From a virus, in IMG/VR virus record IMGVR_UViG_3300027985_000083, positions 1 to 47,801 of that record: DNA of 47,801 bases; one strand, written 5' to 3'. How positions within the stretch are numbered: position 1 is the first letter of the stretch; the number at the start of each line of letters is the position of its first letter. The position numbers and the translations under genes were made by a program. Below are positions 8,003-14,812 of the stretch, one piece after another. The notes under the pieces are model-generated. The model saw only the letters and a program-made list of their open reading frames with translations. It was not told the origin of the DNA and did no database searches.

Positions 8003-10183
8003 TCAACCCTTATAGGCGTTCCTATCTATAAGCTCAACACGCGCTACCAGCAGAACCTGAACGCTGTCATTGTTAGTAAAAGTCAGCGTTTTATTTGCAG
8101 CAGATACCGCAAGCGTTGTGTTTTGACGTGGGGTGCTTCCCGACATTACTACTTGCTTATTAACTGTTGGAGTACCAGGATCATAAAACGCCCAATCTAT
8201 TTGCGACCACTGCGTAACCGGTGAGCTGGTGAACGCATTGATTGCGCTTATTTTTCCTGCGAACGGGTTGGTGGCAACCCCTTTTGGCATTTTGAACGTA
8301 ACCGATGACCCTGGGTCTAGCGCAGAGAATACGTTGATGGCGTTAGTTGATGGTGTTATACGCACCAGAGCCGTGTCTGCTTGAGCCGAGTCAGTGTACG
8401 ACGTAATTGCTGAATTATTGTCAACGGCAGTTCCTACATGCGTGTTAGTCCACACACCAAGAATGTCGCAATCATTCAGTTCGAGATATCCCTGAGTTAG
8501 CAGGGTGCTAAGGTTTGTGCATGTAACGTCGCTCAGAGAAATATCTCTAGAACGGCGATCTGTTGATGGGTCGTCGCGAGAGATATTTATGTTCTGATTA
8601 GTCGACAGCCCGCGAACAGTCAGCCCTTGAACAGCGACAATGTTAAACGCCAGTGGCTCGGTTGACGTGTCATCCCAATTTTCTATGGTGACATTCTGGG
8701 AGTGTCTAGCGCTGAATTCTGCGCCGTCACTGCCGGAAATCATCGCCTTTCGGCCGAAAGTCAGGATATTTTTATAGGTGACAGATAAGTTGCTGTTATC
8801 CTCGATACATACTTGGCTAGCCCCTACGATGTTTATGTTTTCGTAGGAGACATTCCGGTTTCTCACGTTACTGATGGCTGGGTATATCTGCGAAGGACCT
8901 ACAGACTCAAGGTTGAAATTCTTGAGGGTGACGTTGACGCAATAGAATGCCTTCTGAACCTGCCCGTCACCTGTACCAGATGAGTTTTTAACCTCAAATC
9001 CGTCAAGTGTGAAATTGCGTACATGCTCACACTTCACTGCCTCCCCAAGCGCACCTACTTCACCAACAGGCCCACCATTTGCAGCACTCAGCACTCCAAT
9101 GTTGTCACACTGTAAATTAATTATTTTTACGTTGGTGTTATACGGATTGTCACCAATAACGTTGTATCCGTATCGACGAAGGTCTTTGAATTTAGTGTTT
9201 TCGGCTATGAAGTTGGCAGTCCGCGACACCACAAAGAAGCCAGCGTTGTTGCCTGACACATTCAGGCGGTTACCGTTCCACGTCATGCCTGACAGATAGT
9301 AGCTCCACCCATCCCGCAAAACAAAAAGCGCGGATGGCTTGTTGCCAGCATCGAGTTTTATCTCTGTGCCAGATGCTACCCAGCTAATCGTCTTAACAGA
9401 CGCATCAATGGAACCTGTACCTATTGTGTATGTCTTGTTTTTTGACGTGAATGGGGTGTTGCTTTTAATTGCAGCAGCTAGGCCAGCAAAATTCTGAGCC
9501 GGTGTAGCTGTCTCACTAACACCAAATGCCTCAAGATCCATTCCAGACTCGTATTGCAGTACGGCAGTCTTCCCGCCGCCAGCGTCGCGTACAGTAACGC
9601 CGTCAACCACGCCGCCTATCACTATAACCCACAGGGAATTTCCGAGGTCTTTTACGCGTAGTCTGGAGCCGAGTCCGTACAGTCCGGCATTAATATCAGC
9701 AAGATAGGCGAATCCGTATACCGATTTGGATACGTCAACAAACCCGCCGCTCGTCGGGTTAGTGCCAGCAGCAACGGTACCAGCAGGGCCAGAGAACGCC
9801 TTCCCAGTACCCTCATGTAACAGAACATCGTTGACGTTTACGAGGATACCACCAACCTCGAAGCTACCATCGACGAGGTTGTAACCTGCCTCTGCATAGC
9901 TGCGGCGCAACGCCTCCCTTGTCCCATTATACGGGTCCACAGCCAGGCTTGTTGGAATAACTTGCACCCCACCAAGCTCAAGTGTATTGCTAGAGATTTT
10001 ACTTGCATTCAGGATAGACCGGCTGTTCATGTCTAAATTGGATGACATGCTATTAGGCTCCCCAGCAGGAGGGTTCCTATATAGCACTTTGTTGTTAAGC
10101 TCGTCCTCTACCCTTTGGAAATTGGCATTTATCTTGGACAGGTTGTACCCAGAGGTAATTGGGTCTAAATCAATTTTGCTCAC
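8003..10183 (-). CDS. Tailspike / receptor-binding protein
   Basis: This 726-aa protein starts at GTG after AAGGAAAATAC. The first 65 residues (MSKIDLDPITSGYNLSKINA and following) form a virion-anchoring region common to many podovirus spikes. Residues 100-200 hold a Gly-rich adaptor (FSGPAGTVAAGTNPTSGGF). The rest is rich in short Asn/Val/Ile repeats typical of a right-handed beta-helix. A beta-sandwich-like C-terminus ends the protein. Such spikes trimerise and bind or cleave surface polysaccharide; the catalytic residues cannot be named from sequence alone. It overlaps the spanin gene by 14 nt. Confidence 0.85.
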   Translation of the reverse strand: MSKIDLDPITSGYNLSKINANFQRVEDELNNKVLYRNPPAGEPNSMSSNLDMNSRSILNASKISSNTLELGGVQVIPTSLAVDPYNGTREALRRSYAEAGYNLVDGSFEVGGILVNVNDVLLHEGTGKAFSGPAGTVAAGTNPTSGGFVDVSKSVYGFAYLADINAGLYGLGSRLRVKDLGNSLWVIVIGGVVDGVTVRDAGGGKTAVLQYESGMDLEAFGVSETATPAQNFAGLAAAIKSNTPFTSKNKTYTIGTGSIDASVKTISWVASGTEIKLDAGNKPSALFVLRDGWSYYLSGMTWNGNRLNVSGNNAGFFVVSRTANFIAENTKFKDLRRYGYNVIGDNPYNTNVKIINLQCDNIGVLSAANGGPVGEVGALGEAVKCEHVRNFTLDGFEVKNSSGTGDGQVQKAFYCVNVTLKNFNLESVGPSQIYPAISNVRNRNVSYENINIVGASQVCIEDNSNLSVTYKNILTFGRKAMISGSDGAEFSARHSQNVTIENWDDTSTEPLAFNIVAVQGLTVRGLSTNQNINISRDDPSTDRRSRDISLSDVTCTNLSTLLTQGYLELNDCDILGVWTNTHVGTAVDNNSAITSYTDSAQADTALVRITPSTNAINVFSALDPGSSVTFKMPKGVATNPFAGKISAINAFTSSPVTQWSQIDWAFYDPGTPTVNKQVVMSGSTPRQNTTLAVSAANKTLTFTNNDSVQVLLVARVELIDRNAYKG

Positions 10184-10424
10184 GTATTTTCCTTACGTAG
10201 TCTTGAAGGGCCACGGCCTTTGAACGCCACTCCCTAGATAGCTCTTGGTTACGCCCAAACACTTGGGCATTCTCTAGTTCTGTGTTTGTCTCCAACATCA
10301 GCTCCCACTCACCAAGCGGAGTCATAGCATTACTTGGCGGTGTTGGAAGTTGGTATGGTTGAGTTGTAGAGCTGCACGAACTCAGGAGAAGACAAGCACT
10401 TAGCAGTGCCAACAGTTTCAACAT
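10170..10424 (-). CDS. Rz1-like outer-membrane spanin lipoprotein
   Basis: Encodes 84 aa with a lipoprotein signal: MLKLLALLSACLLLSSC, lipobox LSSC with lipidated Cys17. It is followed by a Pro-rich stretch (TTQPYQLPTPPS). It overlaps the end of the Rz-like gene in another frame, the classic embedded spanin pair. Unlike lambda Rz1 it has a longer, Glu/Arg-rich C-terminal part. It should join the inner spanin to fuse the two membranes at the last step of lysis. Confidence 0.8.
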   Translation of the reverse strand: MLKLLALLSACLLLSSCSSTTQPYQLPTPPSNAMTPLGEWELMLETNTELENAQVFGRNQELSREWRSKAVALQDYVRKIREQN

Positions 10425-10665
10425 ATTTCACCACAGCCTTGTCAAACTTACGCTTACGAAGTTGCTTGGCCTCTTCCTCGATAGCGACCAGCTTAGTGTT
10501 AGCTTCGTAGACTTGCCCTTGCAAAACAAACGCCTCCCCAGCTTTAGCCAGATATTCATTTAGCTGTCTGTTCTCTTCAAGCACGCCGCGAAGCCAATAC
10601 CCACTAAACATACTAGATGATAAAGCAAGGAATAGCAAGGCCAGCTTAATTAGACTTTGATTCAT
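10330..10665 (-). CDS. Rz-like inner-membrane spanin
   Basis: The start at 10665 gives 111 aa beginning MNQSLIKLALLFLALSSSMF, an N-terminal membrane anchor, behind a GGGG ribosome binding site. Residues 28-85 form a charged coiled coil (ENRQLNEYL to LRKRKFDKAV), as expected for an i-spanin spanning the periplasm. Upstream in-frame extension to 10722 would add a poorly placed hydrophilic leader, so I reject it. The 3' part overlaps the lipoprotein spanin gene. Confidence 0.78.
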   Translation of the reverse strand: MNQSLIKLALLFLALSSSMFSGYWLRGVLEENRQLNEYLAKAGEAFVLQGQVYEANTKLVAIEEEAKQLRKRKFDKAVVKYVETVGTAKCLSSPEFVQLYNSTIPTSNTAK

Positions 10666-10828
10666 TGGCCAACCCCTGTGGGATGAACTTGGCGATAAGG
10701 GCCAACACCTTAACCGCGCCACTAAGTAGTAAGTAATCCCCAGTGGCGTCTAAGGTATACGCTACAACATCTAGGATGGAGCCCAGCAATAGGATGTGTG
10801 TTGAATAGTGTTTTAGTTCTTCACGCAT
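10646..10828 (-). CDS. Putative holin
   Basis: Encodes 60 aa with two hydrophobic stretches, about residues 10-27 and 32-49 (YLLLSGAVKVLALIAKF), and a polar tail. It sits between endolysin and spanins and overlaps both. Small two-span proteins in this place are usually holins, or pinholins where the endolysin carries a signal-anchor. Family is not recognised; assignment is by context and topology. Confidence 0.65.
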   Translation of the reverse strand: MREELKHYSTHILLLGSILDVVAYTLDATGDYLLLSGAVKVLALIAKFIPQGLANESKSN

Positions 10829-11316
10829 AGAGCATACTCCGCCTTACGTCTATTATCAAGACCCTTGCTAACAACCTTCTTCTTGGTAGTGGGGTCAGTG
10901 TACTTGTTCCACGCCAGTAGTGTGCTACAGTTGCCAGTTTTGGAATACGTAGAACTCCTGTAGTTACCACACCCAGCATTCATTGTAAAACTAACAGCAG
11001 CATCCCACTTACCTTGTGTAAACTCAAACTTAGAATGCCTACTTACACATACCTCCGCTTCCTTGACATTTGCTACAAAATTCTCAGCTACCTTGTCTAG
11101 GCTAATCAATTCGTTAGGATTTACTCCGTGGGTATTCCCAATACCGTTCGTCCATTTACCTGCCTGACACTTATAAGCATTCAGTGTGCAGTTCTCATAA
11201 CCTGAGATAAGCTTAAGAGCCTCCTCTGACGTCTTGAGCTCACCCTTGTATTGTGTAGCCACAATGGCTAACACAGCTCCTATGGAGCAAGTGATTAATT
11301 TCTTTTGATGTTTCAT
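10813..11316 (-). CDS. SAR-type endolysin (GH24 lysozyme)
   Basis: This 167-aa muramidase has an N-terminal signal-anchor-release segment (LITCSIGAVLAIVATQY, weakly hydrophobic, residues 7-23). The catalytic pattern is E41-8-C50-5-T56, where T4-type lysozymes have Glu-Asp-Thr; a Cys at the second place occurs in some SAR lysozymes. Eight Cys residues in all allow disulphide switching in the periplasm. AGAGGAAAG precedes the ATG. It is the first gene of the leftward block, so the leftward promoter must lie in 11317-11450. Confidence 0.9.
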   Translation of the reverse strand: MKHQKKLITCSIGAVLAIVATQYKGELKTSEEALKLISGYENCTLNAYKCQAGKWTNGIGNTHGVNPNELISLDKVAENFVANVKEAEVCVSRHSKFEFTQGKWDAAVSFTMNAGCGNYRSSTYSKTGNCSTLLAWNKYTDPTTKKKVVSKGLDNRRKAEYALCVKN

Positions 11317-11382
11317 CTTTCCTCTTTATGGCGTACCTTGGCCCTGCCGGCCTGAGGCACATATCTTCAGTAATCCTCTATA

Positions 11383-11753
11383 ACGCCTTCGGCACATAGC
11401 GTATGCGGTTAGCATACGTCAAGGCATATGCGTAGCATATAATATGTATGGGGCTCCCGTTGTGGGAATTTTCGTTAGAAAATATTAAGGGTCATTGCAC
11501 CATACATCAGCACCCCCATACCCCCTTGCCCCTTGGGCAATGTATAACGCCTCCGGCACGTATTTGGTGTGCTACATTGCACTAACCGTGCATCGACCAC
11601 CTGGGATTCATCCAATTTTCCCTTACAAATCATACACTTAGTGTATATTTTCTACGCCTTCGGCACCTCCTTATATGCATTCCACAACGCATGTTGTGAC
11701 TGCCGTCACATGTAGTGTCTTGACTGTATATGTATTGTGTGCTAACCGCACAC
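11383..11753. repeat. Three-fold degenerate unit: UUCG mini-hairpin plus TAACC-loop hairpin
   Basis: Element A (ACGCCTTCGGCAC) occurs at 11383-11395, 11547-11559 (CTCC variant) and 11654-11666. Element B is a perfect hairpin with the same five-base loop. It lies at 11400-11418 (minus strand CGTATGC-TAACC-GCATACG), 11578-11592 (TGCAC-TAACC-GTGCA) and 11737-11753 (GTGTGC-TAACC-GCACAC). Stems differ while pairing and loop are kept, which suggests selection on structure. The first B faces left and the other two face right. Operator, origin or RNA-binding roles are all possible. Confidence 0.6.
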
Positions 11754-11803
11754 ACGTTCTATGTATTGCAGACACAGCGCTCTAGATTATTTGTGAATGT
11801 GTA

Positions 11804-11832
11804 TTGACTTCTACTGATGAGTGTGAGATAGT
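11804..11832 (+). promoter_or_regulatory. Sigma70-like early promoter P1
   Basis: TTGACT at 11804-11809, a 17-nt spacer, then GATAGT at 11827-11832. The -35 matches consensus at five of six bases and the -10 at four. Transcription would begin near 11839, about 14 nt before the first boxA-like site. Confidence 0.55.
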
Positions 11833-11852
11833 TAGCTCGTCAAGTGAGACAA

Positions 11853-11865
11853 CGCTCTTTAACAA
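11853..11865 (+). promoter_or_regulatory. boxA-like antitermination site 1
   Basis: CGCTCTTTAACAA is nearly identical to the boxA of E. coli rRNA leaders (TGCTCTTTAACA). That element binds NusB and ribosomal protein S10 (NusE) on RNA and makes polymerase resistant to Rho. It lies just downstream of P1. Confidence 0.6.
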
Positions 11866-11977
11866 CCTAATCCATTCCTTTCTATGTGTGCCCATGATGC
11901 TTGGGTTATACAATCTGCTGCGGCGAGTAGTGGCACATAGCGACAAGATGGCAATTACTTCTGATAACAGAATGAGC

Positions 11978-12006
11978 TTGACAGGACATGATGGGTTAGG
12001 TATAGT
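11978..12006 (+). promoter_or_regulatory. Strong sigma70 early promoter P2
   Basis: TTGACA at 11978-11983, exactly 17 nt, then TATAGT at 12001-12006. This is a perfect -35 and a five-of-six -10, the best promoter seen in the window. Predicted start is near 12013, about 17 nt before the second boxA-like site. Confidence 0.8.
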
Positions 12007-12029
12007 AGGAGCTAAGTCAAACAGACTTA

Positions 12030-12042
12030 TGTTCTTTAACAA
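12030..12042 (+). promoter_or_regulatory. boxA-like antitermination site 2
   Basis: TGTTCTTTAACAA differs from the rRNA boxA core by one base (T for C before TCTTT). It sits just downstream of P2, at a similar distance to that between P1 and site 1. Confidence 0.55.
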
Positions 12043-12103
12043 GCTGGTGGATAGTGTGTGACAGAAAAGCGTGTGGTGTCTAAGATACTGCTAGTAGCTG
12101 GCA

Positions 12104-12132
12104 CTGACTGGAAACTGTAACAGGCGTATACT
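12104..12132 (+). promoter_or_regulatory. Sigma70-like early promoter P3
   Basis: CTGACT at 12104-12109, a 17-nt spacer and TATACT at 12127-12132 (five of six). It is weaker than P2 at -35. No boxA-like site follows closely; the next is 135 nt downstream. Confidence 0.5.
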
Positions 12133-12206
12133 AATGCGAGGCATTGTGTATGTTGTGTAACAGCTAACAATGTCTTTAAGTTAGTGAGCGTATGCACCTG
12201 TATGTG

Positions 12207-12235
12207 CTGACATGTGAAGTAATTACTACTATCTG
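12207..12235 (+). promoter_or_regulatory. Possible sigma70-like promoter P4
   Basis: CTGACA at 12207-12212 (five of six), 17 nt, then TATCTG at 12230-12235 (four of six or fewer). The -10 is weak. It is listed because its start would fall about 24 nt before the third boxA-like site, repeating the promoter-boxA arrangement. Confidence 0.35.
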
Positions 12236-12266
12236 CTAGTGAGTTGTTCGGCCTTGTCGCCGTCCT

Positions 12267-12279
12267 ACTTCTTTAACAA
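12267..12279 (+). promoter_or_regulatory. boxA-like antitermination site 3
   Basis: ACTTCTTTAACAA retains the TCTTTAACAA core of the other two sites. A TGTGTTTG stretch follows 5 nt later, similar to the boxC-like sequence found after boxA in rRNA leaders. The downstream early genes begin about 120 nt later. Confidence 0.55.
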
Positions 12280-12397
12280 TTTGTGTTTGTGTGTCGTTTA
12301 CGTTGGTGAGAGCAACTGTTAGGTATCCTCGCTAGACTGTCAGAATAGGGTAGCCAGCCAGACGCAAAGCCAATTGTTAATAGAACAAAGGGCATTA

Positions 12398-12484
12398 ATG
12401 GTATCATCACCTACAATGCCCTTGATTGTATTAGCGTGGGGGTTTATATGTACATTGAATTACATTGGGCTGTCCTGGTGTTAA
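12398..12484 (+). CDS. Possible hydrophobic micropeptide (28 aa)
   Basis: ATG at 12398 follows AAAGGGCATTA and opens a 28-codon frame beginning MVSSPTMPLIVLAWGFICTL, strongly hydrophobic. It overlaps the next micro-ORF in another frame, so at most one of the two may be real. Its start codon lies in the recurrent AATGGTATCATCA motif. Low confidence. Confidence 0.3.
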   Translation: MVSSPTMPLIVLAWGFICTLNYIGLSWC

Positions 12485-12528
12485 TAGGGCTGGCCTGTAT
12501 GTTAGTTGGAAGTTTCTTCACATCATGA
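12448..12528 (+). CDS. Single-membrane-span micropeptide (26 aa)
   Basis: ATG at 12448 has a good GGGGG ribosome binding site 6 nt upstream. The 26-residue product starts MYIELHWAVLVLIGLACMLV and is a single hydrophobic helix. It is too short for family assignment. It resembles other tiny one-span genes of this early region (13164, 13504). A 12-codon frame overlaps its stop (12525-12563) and is probably not functional. The 12529-12600 spacer has no other feature. Confidence 0.5.
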   Translation: MYIELHWAVLVLIGLACMLVGSFFTS

Positions 12529-12600
12529 ATACCTTTGTCGCCAGTGGCAATTCTGCTAAGTGACATATTAGGCACGTAACCATTAATTGAGGCACTACTA

Positions 12601-13167
12601 ATGAAAGCAACTCTTGACATCAAACAGCTTAACCTGCTCATCAACCAACTGAGCAAGGCTGAAAAAATCACCAAGGCCAATTTGTCTGTTCTGTCCCGTG
12701 AGCTGCTGGCTCATTCCATCGAACACAAGGACGCAAGCCTTGTCAACAAGCTGTTGGCTGGTGATGTCTTATCCCCTGCTAACCTGCGTATCGCTCGCCT
12801 CTACTTCGCAGAGTTCATGCCCTTTGCTCAAGTGCTCTTAGACCGCATTGAAGGCGGCAAGGCTGTCAAGCAACTGGCCGGCTTTAAAAACTTCTCCGAG
12901 CGTCGTTCCGCAACCATAATGGAGAAAGTGGAGGCATGGCTGGCAGATGACAAGAACGACATCTGGACTTGGCAAGCTGACAACGTGCAGATGGAGAAGA
13001 AGCCTGCCGACTACGCCCAAAAGCTAACCAAGCTGGTGGAAAAGGCATTGTCTGACGCTGATGAAGGGCTAGATGCCCTGGCCATCCTCGACGCTGTAAT
13101 TGCTGGGGGCGTAGACCCTGTAGCCATGGCTGATGTGCTGGCACGTGCACAGGAGAAGGCAGCATGA
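12601..13167 (+). CDS. Early protein of unknown function (188 aa)
   Basis: This is the first sizeable gene of the rightward block; GAGG precedes the ATG. The protein is almost entirely helical and rich in Ala, Leu and Lys, without cysteine or membrane segments. It starts MKATLDIKQLNLLINQLSKA and has a charged middle (KVEAWLADDKNDIWTW) and an Ala-rich end. I do not recognise a family. Being first after the boxA leader it is probably made early and abundantly, for example as a host-takeover factor; that is inference. Confidence 0.8.
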   Translation: MKATLDIKQLNLLINQLSKAEKITKANLSVLSRELLAHSIEHKDASLVNKLLAGDVLSPANLRIARLYFAEFMPFAQVLLDRIEGGKAVKQLAGFKNFSERRSATIMEKVEAWLADDKNDIWTWQADNVQMEKKPADYAQKLTKLVEKALSDADEGLDALAILDAVIAGGVDPVAMADVLARAQEKAA

Positions 13168-13250
13168 CAGACAACCAAGTATTGGCCTTGGTGGCCGTTG
13201 TAGCCATGGTCTGCTCTACAGTGCTGCTTGTATGCATGATCTTTGCATGA
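13164..13250 (+). CDS. Single-span micropeptide (28 aa)
   Basis: ATG overlaps the stop of the preceding gene (ATGA) with GGAGAAGG upstream. The product begins MTDNQVLALVAVVAMVCSTV and is one hydrophobic helix with a short polar N-terminus. Function unknown; a membrane micropeptide is likely. Confidence 0.55.
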   Translation: MTDNQVLALVAVVAMVCSTVLLVCMIFA

Positions 13251-13321
13251 CATACCGAATGGGCATTCTAATCAGTGCCCATGTTTATGTTATGAACAAC
13301 CAAGGGGCTATTGTATGCTGA
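13247..13321 (+). CDS. Possible 24-aa micropeptide
   Basis: An ATGA overlap with the previous stop opens a 24-codon frame (MTYRMGILISAHVYVMNNQG...). A GGGCA...TGCCC inverted repeat (about 13260-13280) lies within it and could instead be an RNA hairpin. Support is only the start-stop overlap, so confidence is low. Confidence 0.3.
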   Translation: MTYRMGILISAHVYVMNNQGAIVC

Positions 13322-13503
13322 ACAAAGAGAAGATGAAAGCCAAATGCGAGGCTTGGATTAAGGAAGGTATGGGAGCTTGTCGTGCGCCTATCACTTATGA
13401 TGAATTGCTTAGCCTTTTCGTGGAACTGGAGCAGTCAAAAGCTGACGTTAGGAAATATAAGTTGGCTGGCCTTGCTATGGCTGTCCAGTTGGGGGAGAAG
13501 TAA
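13315..13503 (+). CDS. Small early protein of unknown function (62 aa)
   Basis: ATG at 13315 follows AAGGGG; an upstream in-frame extension to 13243 lacks a binding site and is rejected. The product (MLNKEKMKAKCEAWIKEGMG...) is a charged helical protein with two Cys and no recognised motif. It is followed immediately (TAAATG) by the next gene. Confidence 0.6.
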   Translation: MLNKEKMKAKCEAWIKEGMGACRAPITYDELLSLFVELEQSKADVRKYKLAGLAMAVQLGEK

Positions 13504-13626
13504 ATGATATCATCACTGCTCAAGCGTGCCTCGTTAAACGTCGTATGCGGGATTCTATCGCTCTTGGGAGCGCTTCTTATACTGTCTGCATGGGTATGTA
13601 TAGCCTATGCCTTTGAATCGCTCTGA
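13504..13626 (+). CDS. Single-span small membrane protein (40 aa)
   Basis: ATG directly follows the previous TAA, with GGGGGAGAAG as ribosome binding site. The protein has a basic start (MISSLLKRASLN) then a long hydrophobic helix (VVCGILSLLGALLILSAWVC). The gene starts with the ATGATATCATCA variant of a motif that recurs in this region. Function unknown. Confidence 0.55.
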   Translation: MISSLLKRASLNVVCGILSLLGALLILSAWVCIAYAFESL

Positions 13627-13645
13627 AGAGCTTACAGGGGGTTTT

Positions 13646-13909
13646 ATGCGCATTAAACCAACATACGCTTGGACGTTCTCCAAGGAACCGGCAGACGCTC
13701 TTGTCACTAAGCAAGAGCGTGAAGCACGTAAAGATATTGTCGTTCGTGGTAAGACAGGAAAGCGCTATCGTGTAGAGAAGTCACCACGCCCATCAAGCCG
13801 TTCTGTTATGTCATCTGTTCAAGATCAGCAGCACGTAGGAAGCAGCAAGCGCACCAAAGAGGAAGCGTCTGAATTGTTATCTATGGCGCTTAATAAGCTG
13901 GGAGTATAA
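13646..13909 (+). CDS. Basic early protein of unknown function (87 aa)
   Basis: I start at 13646 because ACAGGGGG lies just upstream; a 13-codon longer form lacks such a site. The product is basic and polar (KQEREARKDIVVRGKTGKRY), with a Ser/Pro/Arg-rich middle and a helical end. It could bind nucleic acid, but no known domain is recognised. Confidence 0.6.
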   Translation: MRIKPTYAWTFSKEPADALVTKQEREARKDIVVRGKTGKRYRVEKSPRPSSRSVMSSVQDQQHVGSSKRTKEEASELLSMALNKLGV

Positions 13910-13910
13910 C

Positions 13911-14162
13911 ATGTCTAGTAGGGTGGTGGTAAGGGTGTTTGCAGATTATCCACGTCAGATGATGTCTGTTGGTTACAAAGGCAATGGAGGACATGCAAAA
14001 CGAATAAGAGAAATATGTAGTAAGCACGGACTGAAGTTTAAATGGTCTGATGGTGGAATGTATTCGGACAGGCTGTACATAATAGCAGACGAAAAAGACA
14101 TGCACAAACTCGGGCCAGCTCTCGTGGAAGTAATGGAGACCGGTGTGTCACTAACACTATGA
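13911..14162 (+). CDS. Small early protein of unknown function (83 aa)
   Basis: GGGAGTATAAC precedes the ATG one base after the previous stop. The sequence begins MSSRVVVRVFADYPRQMM and reads as alternating beta strands and helices (VVVRVFAD; LYIIADEKDMHKLGPALVEV), a ferredoxin-like pattern. No catalytic motif is visible. Unknown function. Confidence 0.6.
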   Translation: MSSRVVVRVFADYPRQMMSVGYKGNGGHAKRIREICSKHGLKFKWSDGGMYSDRLYIIADEKDMHKLGPALVEVMETGVSLTL

Positions 14163-14169
14163 GGTTGAT

Positions 14170-14271
14170 ATGACCTATTACATCTATCGCAAGGAAGCTC
14201 AACGTATTGCCTTTGCAAATCCAAAGCTAACGCTTAAACAAGTATTTGAATTGTGTTTACAGGGAGTCTGA
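14170..14271 (+). CDS. Micro-ORF (33 aa)
   Basis: A GAGG-type site precedes ATG 14170. The product (MTYYIYRKEAQRIAFANPKL...) is basic with aromatic residues. Its 3' end holds the AGGGAG binding site of the next gene. It is supported by tight packing only. Confidence 0.45.
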   Translation: MTYYIYRKEAQRIAFANPKLTLKQVFELCLQGV

Positions 14272-14272
14272 T

Positions 14273-14467
14273 ATGGCAACTGAAGCCATTAAAAAGGCCA
14301 CGTTGGACAACGTTATAAGGGAGGTTGAGACTAACAAATACGCTGTAGTTAGCACATATTTACTGAGCGACAAAGGGATTTCAACGCTCAAGTCAAAGTA
14401 TATAGTTGCACACACTGGGAAGTATCTCAATAGCTCAGGTAAGATGCTGTTGGTGTGCAAGCAGTAA
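14273..14467 (+). CDS. Small early protein of unknown function (64 aa)
   Basis: ATG 14273 follows AGGGAGTCTGAT. An extension to 14246 would overlap the previous gene without a binding site, so I reject it. The product MATEAIKKATLDNVIREVET... is a helix followed by beta-like segments. No family recognised. It is the last gene before a 345-nt non-coding stretch. Confidence 0.55.
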   Translation: MATEAIKKATLDNVIREVETNKYAVVSTYLLSDKGISTLKSKYIVAHTGKYLNSSGKMLLVCKQ

Positions 14468-14812
14468 ATGGTATCATAGCTCGCGCTATGTGGCCCATTG
14501 ACCCAACTGGTTGGTGGGCTTTCTTGTTTGTATATTATATGCTTCGCATATACATTGTATTATCTATATCTATAGTATTATTAGATAACTACTCACTTCG
14601 TTCGTGTTCACTACGTTCACGTTATCTATATTATATATATATATATTACTTATCTTATTCTTTTTCTAAAAGACCTATCTTTATATACCACCTTTTTAGG
14701 ACAATCTAGACAAATATTTTCAAAGAAAATTGTAACATCGTTACTAATCAAATACTTAGCTTTTAAAATATTTGTAGCAAAAATCAGCGTATTTGACGCT
14801 AAGGAGTACAAA
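14468..14812. other. AT-rich intergenic stretch with hairpins
   Basis: These 345 nt carry no supported gene; an 84-codon plus-strand frame (14455-14709) is low-complexity Tyr/Ile/Leu from AT-rich DNA. The stretch begins with the recurrent motif AAATGGTATCATA. It has a TATATGC-TTC-GCATATA hairpin near 14533-14550, a GTTCACTACGTTCACG near-repeat around 14605, an (AT)n run near 14630-14650 and TTTTTAGG near 14693. It may separate early from middle genes, but no clear sigma70 promoter is seen. Confidence 0.55.

Larger units (their letters stand above)
11317..12397. other. Gene-poor divergent control region
   Basis: About 1.08 kb without a convincing gene lies between leftward lysis genes and rightward early genes. 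It holds three copies of a short ACGCCTTCGGCAC-type element, three perfect hairpins with a TAACC loop, up to four sigma70-like promoters and three boxA-like sites. Other small hairpins include ATTTTC-GTTA-GAAAAT near 11470, TTGCCC-CTT-GGGCAA near 11530 and ATACAC-TTA-GTGTAT near 11640. ORFs crossing 11782-12061 on both strands carry the promoter and boxA sites and look non-coding. A leftward TTGACG hexamer at 11422-11417 may serve the lysis genes, but its -10 is poor. Confidence 0.75.

Noticed and set aside
11782-12061. 85-86-codon frames on both strands in the control region
   Set aside because: They contain the P1 and P2 promoters and two boxA-like sites, lack ribosome sites and have no recognisable protein pattern.
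12422-12450. TTGATT-N17-TATATG promoter-like pair
   Set aside because: It overlaps the ribosome site and start of the 12448 micro-ORF and is weaker than P2; probably chance.
14455-14709. 84-codon frame in the AT-rich spacer
   Set aside because: Low-complexity Tyr/Ile/Leu product of AT-rich DNA, overlapping the previous gene without a ribosome binding site at its ATG.
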